Assembly: GCA_964235765.1 (NCBI GenBank)
Contig: CAXSDH010000131.1
Span: 1-6,427 of the forward strand
Direction of reading: 5' to 3'
From: JAVVHH01 sp964235765
GTDB taxonomy: Bacteria > Pseudomonadota > Alphaproteobacteria > Acetobacterales > Acetobacteraceae
DNA: 6,427 nt
The notes beneath the pieces were generated by a model. It was not told the DNA's origin, made no database searches, and was given only the letters and a program-made list of their open reading frames with translations. Shown here piece after piece: positions 1 through 6,427 of this stretch; within the stretch, counting starts at the first letter, position 1; the number at the start of each line of letters is the position of its first letter. The position numbers and the translations under genes were made by a program.

Positions 1-164
1 TGAAAGCCGCCAAGGCCAGCTTGACGCGGCTGCATTCAATGGGCCAACTCCACCTGCTCACGAGAAGTGCCGCACCCGGAGGGGATCATCGGAAGACCCG
101 GCGGGCTTCGCTTGCAAGAGGTGGCTGGTTTCGACAGGAATGGCTGAGTTCGCCGGAATGCGCA
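1..164 (-). mobile_element. Possible left end of an IS21-family insertion sequence (body off the left edge)
   Basis: Read on the minus strand, the sequence from base 164 leftwards begins TGCGCATTCCGGCG and then repeats a similar ATTCC...CAGCC block directly. IS21-family ends are known for a TG...CA terminus and several direct subterminal repeats of about 20 bases, and many proteobacterial members start TGCG(T/C)ATTCCGG. That last point is recollection, not a search. The remaining bases, 1-121, contain no convincing coding sequence and would be the untranslated leader before istA. No transposase gene is in the window, so the call rests only on the terminal pattern. A solo terminus left by deletion, or chance similarity, remains possible. 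Confidence 0.33.
122..158. repeat. Two imperfect tandem repeats of 18-19 bases
   Basis: Copy one (122-140) is TGGCTGGTTTCGACAGGAA. Copy two (141-158) is TGGCTGAGTTCGCCGGAA. They abut directly and share the core TGGCTG..TTCG.C.GGAA, with one single-base gap and a few substitutions. Repeats of this size and position are what transposase-binding sites at an IS21-type end look like. The pattern itself is directly visible; the role is inferred. Confidence 0.55.
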
Positions 165-321
165 TGACCCTTCCTAGCCTGCCTGGCTCGCTCAGCATCC
201 GAAAAGGACATCCCCGTTGATCCGCGTTGCCGCCCGCGTCTGCTTGAGCAGCCTTCTTCGACTCGATCAGAACCCTCCAGTTGTCGTTCGGACAAGGCCT
301 GAAAAGGCGGGCGCTCCACCG

Positions 322-347
322 GGCCGGCTTGCCGCGGCAGGCCGGCC
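322..347. promoter_or_regulatory. Strong inverted repeat immediately before the GH1-like start codon
   Basis: The arms GGCCGGCTTGCC (322-333) and GGCAGGCCGGCC (336-347) pair over twelve positions, with a single G-T wobble and only two bases between them, so the top one or two pairs would open to make a loop. The right arm ends four bases before the ATG at 352. The hairpin therefore occupies the place where a Shine-Dalgarno sequence would normally lie, and none is visible. It has no downstream T-run, so it is not a typical intrinsic terminator. It could limit ribosome access, be a protein-binding palindrome, or end an upstream transcript with Rho's help. Confidence 0.4.
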
Positions 348-351
348 TTAG

Positions 352-1647
352 ATGGGGCCGCTCGAACTCTGGGGCGGGCTAGAATGCAGCGTGGTCCGCC
401 TGGGGGACACATGGCGGGACCAGGTCCGTGAGACCGGACATCATGACAGGAGCGCCGACCTGCCGCTCATTGCGGAACTCGGTATTCGGACACTGCGGTA
501 TCCCGTGCTTTGGGAGCGCTGCGCGCCGGGCCATCCCGGCGCATGCGGATGGGCTTGGCATGATGCGCGGCTGGACGCGATCCAGCGCCTCGGCATGCAG
601 CCCATCATCGGCCTCCTGCACCATGGCGCGGGACCGGTCGGCACGCACCTGCTCGATACCGGCCTTGCCGCAGGCTTGGCCGCGCACGCCGGCCAGGCCG
701 CGGCACGCTACCCGCACGTGACGTGGTGGACTCCAGTCAACGAGCCGCTGACGACGGCGCGCTTCAGTTGCCTCTACGGGCACTGGCACCCGCATCTCTA
801 CGACGAGAGGGCGTTCTTCGGCGCGGTCGTCAACCAATGCCATGCCGCACTCCTTGCCATGCGCGCCATCCGCGCCCAGATCGTCGCACCCAGGTTCGTG
901 CACACGGAAGACATCGGACGCACGTTCTCGACCCGCCCCCTCCGGCTCCAGGCCGTCTACGAGAACGGCCGGCGCTGGCTGAGCCTTGACCTGTTGTGCG
1001 GCAAGCTGGACCGAGCCCACCCATGGCGGGCTCGTCTGGAGCAGGCCGGCGTGAGCCGCCGCGTTCTGGACGAGCTGGCGACCGGGGAGGCGCGCCCGGA
1101 CCTGATCGGCGTCAACCATTACGTGACCAGTGACCGGTTCCTCGATCATCGCCAGCAGCTATATCCCCCGCATCTGCGGGCTCGCGACCCGAAGCGGGGC
1201 TATGCCGATACGGAGGCGGCCCGTGTCGTGCTACCGGAAGCGACGCTCGGGTGGATTCCGCGCCTGCGGGAGGTCTGGCTGCGCTATGGGATGCCGATAG
1301 CGGTCACCGAAGCCCATCTCGGCTGCGAAGACCTGCATGAGCCGCTGCGCTGGCTCATGCAGGCCTGGAGCGCGGCGGAGTTCCTCCGGTCGGAGGGGGC
1401 CGACATCCGCGCGGTCACCGCCTGGGCGCTGTTCGGCCTCATGGACTGGGACAGCCTGCTGCGGGAGCGCCGCGGCAATTACGAACCCGGCGCGTTCGAC
1501 GGAAGGAATGCACCCCCTCGCCCGACGCCACTGGCGGAAGCCGTGCGCGCTCTCGCGCAAACCGGCCGGTTCAGCCATTCCGCGTTGCGGCAGCCGGGCT
1601 GGTGGCAAAGGGACGACCGCGTTTCGGCCATGCAGCGGCGGCCCTGA
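352..1647 (+). CDS. Glycoside hydrolase family 1-like protein (stand-alone, no RmlD domain)
   Basis: A 431-residue protein with the order of motifs of a GH1 TIM barrel. These are LWGG (6-9, first strand), LRYPVLWER (48-56, equivalent to the FRxSxxW region), LLHHG (88-92), WTPVNEP (126-132) with acid/base candidate Glu131, GVNHY (253-257), VTEAH (318-322) with nucleophile candidate Glu320, and WALFGLMDWDSLL (358-370). Both catalytic glutamates are present, so a retaining beta-glycosidase fold is likely, but the substrate is unknown. There is no signal peptide, so it should act in the cytoplasm. The start is fixed at ATG352: an in-frame TAG sits directly before it, and the conserved LELWGG segment begins at residue 4. 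In homologues that I recall annotated as dTDP-4-dehydrorhamnose reductase, this region continues after a PGWW-type linker into an RmlD domain. Here the linker (PGWWQR, 415-420) is followed by a stop 11 residues later. It lies upstream of and codirectional with the GlfT2-like gene, which suggests a role in polysaccharide synthesis or trimming. Confidence 0.85.
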   Translation: MGPLELWGGLECSVVRLGDTWRDQVRETGHHDRSADLPLIAELGIRTLRYPVLWERCAPGHPGACGWAWHDARLDAIQRLGMQPIIGLLHHGAGPVGTHLLDTGLAAGLAAHAGQAAARYPHVTWWTPVNEPLTTARFSCLYGHWHPHLYDERAFFGAVVNQCHAALLAMRAIRAQIVAPRFVHTEDIGRTFSTRPLRLQAVYENGRRWLSLDLLCGKLDRAHPWRARLEQAGVSRRVLDELATGEARPDLIGVNHYVTSDRFLDHRQQLYPPHLRARDPKRGYADTEAARVVLPEATLGWIPRLREVWLRYGMPIAVTEAHLGCEDLHEPLRWLMQAWSAAEFLRSEGADIRAVTAWALFGLMDWDSLLRERRGNYEPGAFDGRNAPPRPTPLAEAVRALAQTGRFSHSALRQPGWWQRDDRVSAMQRRP

Positions 1648-1834
1648 CGCCGGCGAGACCAGCGGCACCCGCTCTGCGGCAACCAGGACGCGCGGACGCT
1701 AAAACAAAAAAACGCCTGGCTCAGGAAATTGTGCGAACATGCCTCAACGCGGATCGGTGTGCATCCAATGTTGACCCAGCATCGTTGTGGCATTGGCAGC
1801 AGAGCCGGGCGCCAATAGGGGCCATCTCTTGAAC

Positions 1835-3757
1835 ATGCCGCTCAAACCATCCCAACTCGTTTTGCAGCGGGTTCTGGTCCATCGCCCGCCAGTAACCCGG
1901 GAGCTGTACTGGCGGTGTGAGCCAGGGGATGGACTACCCGGATGCCGATCAGCGGCTCGACTTGTCGCGGATAACGGGATCATGGTGCCTCCGAGAGCCA
2001 CCCTGCGCTTCGACACCTATTTCAACGTCTTCTTCGAGCAGCACTGGCGGCAGCACACCAAGCTGCGGGACCTCCGGCTGGCCGGTCAGGTGGACTCGCC
2101 CTGCGACTTGCGGGTGTTTCGGCGGTCGAGCGCCGGAGTTTCATTGCTGCACGAGCAGTTTCTCCCCGGCGGCGGTCCGTTCGAGGTCGCGATTCCGGCC
2201 GAGCCGTTCAACTTTCGCCAGCATGGCCTCCTGTGGTTCGAGATCACCGCCGGTGACCAGCCGGTCACATTCTTGGAAGCCAACTGGGTGGCTGCGGGTG
2301 AACTGGCTGCCTCCGTCGGTCTCGGCGTGGTGTTCTGCACCTTCAACCGGGAAGGGGATATCGGCAAGGTGCTGGACGCCTTGACGGCCGACCCCCAGGT
2401 CGCCGACCGGATTGCGCGCATTTTCGTCGTGAACCAGGGCAGGCCGGGACTGGCCTGCCACCCGGCCGTGGCGCCCGCGCTCGCACGGACCCCTGCTAAG
2501 GTCAGGATCATCGAGCAAGGCAATTTCGGCGGCGCCGGCGGGTTTAGCCGCGGGTTGCTCGAAGCCCTCGACGACGACGCGGTCACGCACGTCGCATTCC
2601 TGGACGACGACATCCAGATCGAGCCGGACAGCCTGCTGCGCATGGCCTCCTTCTTTGCTTTGTCCAACGACGATGCCGTCGTGGGCGGCCACATGCTGGA
2701 CAGCGTGCAGCCGACAAAGCTCTATGAGGCCGGGGCTGTCATCGACAGCCGCAACTGGAGCTTCAATCCTCAGCATCACATGCTGGACATCGCCGACCCG
2801 CAAAACCTGGGGCAACTGCTGGGGCCGTCGCCTATCCACTACAACGGCTGGTGGTGCTTCGGTTTCTCCAAAGCCATCGTGGCCCGGATGGGAATGCCGC
2901 TACCCTGCTTCATCCGGGGCGACGACACGGAGTTCGGCCTGCGGCTGTATTCCGCCGGCCTGCCCACATTACCGATGCCGGGCATCGCGGTGTGGCACGA
3001 GCCCTTCTACCTCAAGCTCGGCGGCTGGCAACTGTACTACGAGACGCGGAACATGCTGATCGCGGCCTCGTGCCACTTCGGTTTCGAACCGCTCGGCGTG
3101 GCGGTGCGGATGCTGAAGCACCTGCTCTTGCACCTGCTCACGTTCCGGTACTACAGCGCCGCCCTGATTGTTCGTGGGATCGAGGACTTCCTGCGCGGGC
3201 CGCGGATTCTGGACGGCCCCCCGCAGCCGCTGCATGCGTCCTTGAACGCGCTCCGCACCCGCTACCCGCCGTCGGTCACGGGCCGTGCACAGGTGCTTGC
3301 GGCCGCAACCATTCCCGATTTACCGAAGGGACGCCTTGGCTACTGCGTGGCGCTTGCCCGAGCGCTGATACGCAACGGCACCGTGCCGACCCGCACGATC
3401 CCACCCCGCCGCCTCGATGTGCACGCGTTCAGCTGGGTGGTGTTGAAGCGGGCCGATCACATCGCGCTCGATACATGGTGGGACACGGAGCTTCCCACGT
3501 TCCAGCGCTCCCGCGAACACTTCCGGGATATCGGATGGCGCGGCCTGGTGGCCATCTTCGCCCTTTATCGCCGGGCGGCCCAAATGAAGGCAGAGTGGCG
3601 GGCAGCCCATTCCCGGCTCACGTCGCAGAAGTTCTGGCGCGACTATCTTGGACTGAACAAAGCCGATCCTGTCCAGCGCGCCGGGAAACCGCCGGCCGGC
3701 CCGGCCAACATCCTGCAGAGCCCGGCCATCCACCCTCAAGTGCCGCTGAGCGCCTAG
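1835..3757 (+). CDS. GlfT2-like galactofuranosyltransferase (GT2 family)
   Basis: A 640-residue protein, close to the 637 residues of Mycobacterium tuberculosis GlfT2, with the same three-part plan. An N-terminal beta-rich domain (about 1-155) carries the YFNVFFEQHWR segment (62-72). A GT-A catalytic domain follows (about 160-400), then a helical C-terminal domain (about 410-620). Catalytic-site motifs match GlfT2: TFNR with FNRxxD (169-175), a metal-binding DDD (257-259), an acidic residue at E298, YNGWW (336-340), DDTEFGLR (363-370, candidate base D364) and WH (387-388), then W398. GlfT2 adds galactofuranose from UDP-Galf to a growing chain at the inner face of the membrane; donor and acceptor here are inferred. 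ATG1835 is chosen because homology starts at LQRVL, ten residues in. A GTG at 1787 would add 16 unconserved residues. An AGGGG lies 13 bases before the ATG, farther than ideal. A bactoprenol-linked glycan transferase using another furanose or pyranose is the main alternative. Confidence 0.88.
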   Translation: MPLKPSQLVLQRVLVHRPPVTRELYWRCEPGDGLPGCRSAARLVADNGIMVPPRATLRFDTYFNVFFEQHWRQHTKLRDLRLAGQVDSPCDLRVFRRSSAGVSLLHEQFLPGGGPFEVAIPAEPFNFRQHGLLWFEITAGDQPVTFLEANWVAAGELAASVGLGVVFCTFNREGDIGKVLDALTADPQVADRIARIFVVNQGRPGLACHPAVAPALARTPAKVRIIEQGNFGGAGGFSRGLLEALDDDAVTHVAFLDDDIQIEPDSLLRMASFFALSNDDAVVGGHMLDSVQPTKLYEAGAVIDSRNWSFNPQHHMLDIADPQNLGQLLGPSPIHYNGWWCFGFSKAIVARMGMPLPCFIRGDDTEFGLRLYSAGLPTLPMPGIAVWHEPFYLKLGGWQLYYETRNMLIAASCHFGFEPLGVAVRMLKHLLLHLLTFRYYSAALIVRGIEDFLRGPRILDGPPQPLHASLNALRTRYPPSVTGRAQVLAAATIPDLPKGRLGYCVALARALIRNGTVPTRTIPPRRLDVHAFSWVVLKRADHIALDTWWDTELPTFQRSREHFRDIGWRGLVAIFALYRRAAQMKAEWRAAHSRLTSQKFWRDYLGLNKADPVQRAGKPPAGPANILQSPAIHPQVPLSA

Positions 3758-3847
3758 CCCCCGGGTCGCCACTCAGTTGCCGCGCGTGCCAGCCGATTTG
3801 AGACCAACGGCATGCGGCCTATGCGGTCGGGCGATGATGCGACCCCG

Positions 3848-3899
3848 GGGCCGGACCCATCTGCCAGTCAGATGGGCCGGACCCATCTGCCAGTCAGAT
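3848..3899. repeat. Exact 26-base tandem duplication with alternative hairpins between convergent genes
   Basis: Bases 3848-3873 are repeated exactly at 3874-3899. The second copy ends in the last two codons (Ile, stop) of the minus-strand ATPase gene, so the first copy carries a duplicate of that gene end. Each unit contains the arm CCCATCTG and its complement CAGATG(GG). Pairing is possible as 3856-3863 with 3869-3876 (loop CCAGT), or 3869-3876 with 3882-3889 (loop CCGGA), or 3882-3887-region arms with 3895-3900 as a shorter six-base stem. The structures exclude one another. None is followed by a T-run on either strand, so a standard intrinsic terminator is not supported, although the tail-to-tail position fits a role in transcript ending or 3' end protection. 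Confidence 0.8.
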
Positions 3900-4658
3900 G
3901 AACCGGCTGAGAAAAGCCTGGGTGCGCGGATGGCTCGGGGCGACGAGCACGTCCTCCGGCCGGCCCTGCTCGACGATGACGCCGCCGTCCATGAACACGA
4001 CCCGGTCGGCTGCGTCCCGGGCGAAGCCGATCTCGTGCGTCACCACGATCATCGTCAGTCCCTGGCCGGCCAGGTCCCGCATCGTGGCGAGCACCTCCCC
4101 CACAAGCTCCGGGTCGAGGGCGGAGGTCGGCTCGTCGAACAGCATCAGCCGCGGCTTGATCGCCAGGGCGCGGACGATGGCGACGCGCTGCTGCTGCCCG
4201 CCTGAAAGCTGCCGCGGGTACGCGCCGGCCTTTTCCGCCAGGCCCACGCGGGTCAGCAGCTCCATGGCATAGGCCGTCGCCTCGCGCGCCGGCTGGCCGT
4301 GGATGCCGACCGGCGCCTCGATGACGTTCTCCAGCACCGTCATGTGCGGATAAAGGTTGAATTGCTGGAACACCATGCCGATGCGGCTCCGCTGGCGCGC
4401 GACCGCGCGCGGCGGCAGGCTGCGCAGCCGCCCGCGACGCAGCTCATAGCCGATTTGCTCGTCGCCCAGGCGCACGGAGCCGCTGTCCATCGCTTCCAGG
4501 TGGTTGATGCACCGCAGCAAGGTGGACTTGCCGGAGCCGGACGGCCCGAGGATGACGACCACCTCGCCAGGCTGCACATCGAGGTCGATCCCCCGGAGCA
4601 CCTGGTTGACGCCGTACGATTTGCGGGCGCCGCGCACGCGCACCAGGGCCGTCGTCAT
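3894..4658 (-). CDS. Polar amino acid-type ABC transporter ATP-binding protein (GlnQ/HisP family)
   Basis: A 254-residue cytoplasmic ATPase that powers the importer encoded by the two genes upstream. All ABC motifs are intact: Walker A GPSGSGKST (38-46), Q-loop in FQQFNL (97-102), signature LSGGQQQR (151-158), Walker B LMLFDEPTSALD (171-182) and H-loop histidine 208 in VVTHEI. The FQQFNLYPHMTVLEN stretch and the overall length are typical of the GlnQ/HisP group (COG1126). A 47-codon upstream extension in the same frame exists but runs over the permease gene and is basic and low in complexity. The ATG at 4658 instead gives the expected start and a four-base ATGA overlap with the permease stop. 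No clear Shine-Dalgarno is seen before it, so reinitiation after the permease is likely. Its stop codon lies inside the 26-base duplication. Substrate specificity cannot be read from this subunit. Confidence 0.95.
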   Translation of the reverse strand: MTTALVRVRGARKSYGVNQVLRGIDLDVQPGEVVVILGPSGSGKSTLLRCINHLEAMDSGSVRLGDEQIGYELRRGRLRSLPPRAVARQRSRIGMVFQQFNLYPHMTVLENVIEAPVGIHGQPAREATAYAMELLTRVGLAEKAGAYPRQLSGGQQQRVAIVRALAIKPRLMLFDEPTSALDPELVGEVLATMRDLAGQGLTMIVVTHEIGFARDAADRVVFMDGGVIVEQGRPEDVLVAPSHPRTQAFLSRFI

Positions 4659-5614
4659 CGTGCGTCCGCGGGCTCGGCCACCCCTGGGACCAGGCGTGCA
4701 GCCCCCGCCTTCTCGGGCGCCGCCCTGTCCCCGCGCGCGTAGCGGCGCTCGACGGCAGACTGGACGACGCTCAGCACGGTGGTGATGAGCAGGTACCAAA
4801 GCACCGCCACCATCAGCAGCGGCACGACCTCGAAGGTGCGGTTGTAAACGGCCTGCGCGGAGTACAGCAGGTCGCCCATCGCAATGACGCTGACCAGGGA
4901 AGTCGCCTTGATCATGCTGATGAGCTGGTTGCCCGTCGGCGGCACGATCGCGCGCATCGCCTGCGGCATCAGCACCCGGCGCAGCGCCCGGGTGCGCGTC
5001 ATCCCGAACGCCTGCGCCGTTTCAAGTTGGCCCGGGTCCACGGATAGCAGCCCGCCACGGATGATCTCCGCCATGTAGGCCGCCTCGTTCAACGATAATC
5101 CGGCGATGGCGGCGGTCAGCGGGGTGATGAGGTCGTTGGTCTTCCATGAGGCGAGCGTGGGTCCGAACGGGACGCCGACCGAGATCGTGGGGAATAGCGT
5201 CGAAAGGTTGTACCAGAAGATGAGCTGCACCAGCAGCGGCGTCCCGCGGAATAGCCAGACGTACGCCCCTGACAGCACCCGCGGCAGCCTGGCGTTGGAC
5301 AGGCGCCCGACCGCGAGCACCAGGCCGAGCGCGACGCCGATCAGCATCGAGACCACCGTCAGCCCCAGCGTGACGGACAGCCCCTGCAGGATGGACCGTG
5401 CGGTCAGCCACTGGGCTACGACACCCCACTCGAAGTTCCCGTTATGGGCGGCCGACCACCCGGCCTGCGCCGCCACGCCAGCCGTCACGGCCCAAAGCAG
5501 CCACCGCCCGGCGGCGAACGGCCGGTGCGCCCGCGCCACGTCGCGCAGGCGGTCCTCCTCGGCCTCCCGGCCCGGAACCGCCCCGGCCGGCGCGTCGGCC
5601 CGGCGGCCGTTCAC
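4655..5614 (-). CDS. Polar amino acid-type ABC transporter permease (HisM/GlnP family)
   Basis: A 319-residue inner-membrane protein. After a hydrophilic, Ala/Arg-rich cytoplasmic start, a first membrane segment (about 38-56) is followed by a short linker. The conserved permease core then begins around QGLSVTLGLTVVSMLIG (77-93), with further segments near 115-135, 162-180, 230-250 and 262-285. The EAA loop that docks on the ATPase is clear: ETAQAFGMTRTRALRRVLMP (198-217), with its invariant Gly at 204. FRGTPLLVQ (122-130) is a family hallmark. The start is taken as GTG at 5614, giving a four-base GTGA overlap with the stop of the binding-protein gene; a longer frame starting 21 codons earlier would run inside that gene. 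Only one permease gene is present, so the channel is probably a homodimer. The tail (about 295-319) is Ala/Pro-rich and poorly conserved. The transported solute is unknown. Confidence 0.93.
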   Translation of the reverse strand: MNGRRADAPAGAVPGREAEEDRLRDVARAHRPFAAGRWLLWAVTAGVAAQAGWSAAHNGNFEWGVVAQWLTARSILQGLSVTLGLTVVSMLIGVALGLVLAVGRLSNARLPRVLSGAYVWLFRGTPLLVQLIFWYNLSTLFPTISVGVPFGPTLASWKTNDLITPLTAAIAGLSLNEAAYMAEIIRGGLLSVDPGQLETAQAFGMTRTRALRRVLMPQAMRAIVPPTGNQLISMIKATSLVSVIAMGDLLYSAQAVYNRTFEVVPLLMVAVLWYLLITTVLSVVQSAVERRYARGDRAAPEKAGAARLVPGVAEPADAR

Positions 5615-6427
5615 TGCGGCTTTTTGCCCGCCAGGTTGATGCCGGGCGCCTTCAGCATGTTCGCCTCCAGCCCCCACTTCCTCATGATGGCCGCATAGGC
5701 GCCGTTCGCGAACAGCGCCTGGTAGCCGGCGAGGATGGCCGCGCCGATGGCTGAGTCCTTGGGCACCACGCTGCCCTGGTAGAGGTTCTCGAACCCGTTC
5801 GTCTGGCCCACGGCGGCAAGCTCGAGCTGCCCCCGGGACTGCTGGATGAAGTAGGTCAGCGGGGCTTGGGACGAGAAGAACGCATCCGCCCGGCGCGACC
5901 GCACGGCCAGGATGGAGGTCGGCTGGTCCGGGTAGGACTGCACCTCCAGCCGCGGCTTGCCCGCGGCCGCGCAGTCGTCGGCCTGCTTCTTGATCACGCG
6001 CTCGGCCGACCCGGCCGCCATCACGGCGACCTTGGCGCCGCAGGCATCGGCCAGCGTCCTGATGCCGGCCGGGTTGCCGGCCTGCACCGCGAACACGACG
6101 TACTCCTGCACGAAGTCCACGAAGTCGTTGGCGCCCTCCCGGTCCGGGAAATCGCCGATCGGGCCGGACGCGAACTGGTACCGGCCGGACTTGATGCCGC
6201 TCAGGATCGCGGCAAGGCCGCTGACCGACTCATGCCGGATCGTCACGCCCAGCAGTTGTCCCAGGGCCTCCGTCAGGTCTGCGCTCGCCCCGGTGACGCT
6301 GCGCGTGTCGCCGACGATCTCGTACGGCGGGAAGGAGCCGCTGTTGACCGACACCATCTCGCCGGCATCCAGCACCTCCTTCGGCAGCTTCGCCCGCAGC
6401 GCGGGATCGACGGTTTGCCGCGGGATG
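5611..6427 (-). CDS. ABC transporter substrate-binding protein, family 3 (N-terminus beyond the window)
   Basis: The 271 visible residues form almost the whole mature domain of a family 3 periplasmic solute-binding protein (SBP_bac_3, PF00497). The frame stays open to the window edge, so the start and the expected signal peptide lie to the right of 6427. An internal GTG at 6375 is not the real start, because the preceding residues (VDPALRAKLPKEV) are typical of the mature N-terminus. Recognisable parts are the ligand-cleft strand VNSGSFPPYEIV (27-38), FASGPIGDFPDREG (85-98) leading to VDFVQEYVVF (103-112), and the second-lobe segment GAKVAVMAAGSAE (130-142). Cys129 and Cys152 could form a disulfide. 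It captures the solute and delivers it to the permease, being the first gene of the three-gene operon in this window. The promoter is not visible. Polar amino acids or related small molecules are the family's usual ligands, but the exact one cannot be told. Confidence 0.93.
   Translation of the reverse strand, partial: IPRQTVDPALRAKLPKEVLDAGEMVSVNSGSFPPYEIVGDTRSVTGASADLTEALGQLLGVTIRHESVSGLAAILSGIKSGRYQFASGPIGDFPDREGANDFVDFVQEYVVFAVQAGNPAGIRTLADACGAKVAVMAAGSAERVIKKQADDCAAAGKPRLEVQSYPDQPTSILAVRSRRADAFFSSQAPLTYFIQQSRGQLELAAVGQTNGFENLYQGSVVPKDSAIGAAILAGYQALFANGAYAAIMRKWGLEANMLKAPGINLAGKKPQ

Noticed and set aside
244..272. Possible sigma-70 promoter TTGAGC, 17-base spacer, TCAGAA
   Set aside because: The -10 match is poor, and boxes of this quality are expected by chance.
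86..412. Minus-strand frame of 108 codons covering the upstream region
   Set aside because: It crosses the putative IS terminus, the hairpin and the GH1 start, and has no recognisable domain. A short internal start at 211 (MSFSDAERARQARKG) could be the remnant of an interrupted gene, but I cannot identify it.
379..1149. Long minus-strand open frame of 256 codons opposite the GH1-like gene
   Set aside because: It is the antisense of a gene with clear GH1 motifs. Its product is Arg/Val/Ala-rich with no recognisable domain, as expected from the codon bias of GC-rich genes.
1771..1799. TTGACC at 1771-1776 as a -35 box for the GlfT2-like gene
   Set aside because: No acceptable -10 box lies 16-18 bases downstream, and a sigma-54 type GG/GC spacing was also not found in the gap.
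2851..3801. Plus-strand open frame of 316 codons overlapping the GlfT2-like gene in another frame
   Set aside because: It lies inside the conserved catalytic and C-terminal coding sequence. Its translation is Arg/Pro/Ala-rich and low in complexity, so it is a shadow frame.
3856..3876. Rho-independent terminator
   Set aside because: The eight-pair stem has no T-run on either strand, so I list it only as part of a repeat.
3848..3899. CRISPR-like repeat
   Set aside because: There are only two units, directly abutting with no spacer, and the unit contains a gene end.

Overview
The window is a GC-rich (about two thirds G+C by eye), densely coded stretch. The gene families and operon style fit a Gram-negative proteobacterium (alpha or beta). 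That is inference, because there is no rRNA or other lineage marker here.

Layout. Bases 1-351 hold no gene I can support. The first 164 bases look like the left end of an IS21-family insertion sequence whose body would lie off the left edge, read on the minus strand. Bases 165-351 contain nothing recognised except a strong inverted repeat ending four bases before the first gene. At 352-1647 (+) lies a glycoside hydrolase family 1-like protein, of the subgroup that I recall as often fused to an RmlD-like domain; here it stands alone. After a 187-base gap with a short A-rich patch (about 1699-1716), 1835-3757 (+) encodes a 640-residue glycosyltransferase. It resembles the mycobacterial galactofuranan polymerase GlfT2 over its whole length. 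The two plus-strand genes probably belong to a surface-polysaccharide locus that uses galactofuranose or a similar sugar. No UDP-galactopyranose mutase gene is in view.

The right half is transcribed the other way. From right to left it encodes a periplasmic substrate-binding protein (cut by the window edge), an inner-membrane permease and an ATPase. Together these form one importer of the polar amino acid uptake (PAAT) family. The three genes overlap by four bases at each junction (GTGA, then ATGA), so they are translated as a tightly coupled operon whose promoter lies beyond base 6427. The two units meet tail to tail in a 136-base gap. That gap contains an exact 26-base tandem duplication that runs into the stop codon of the ATPase gene.

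I see no CRISPR array, RNA gene or phage gene. The most unusual items are the GlfT2-like enzyme beside a catalytically intact GH1 domain without its usual partner, the hairpin at the GH1 start codon, and the duplicated hairpin element between the convergent units.
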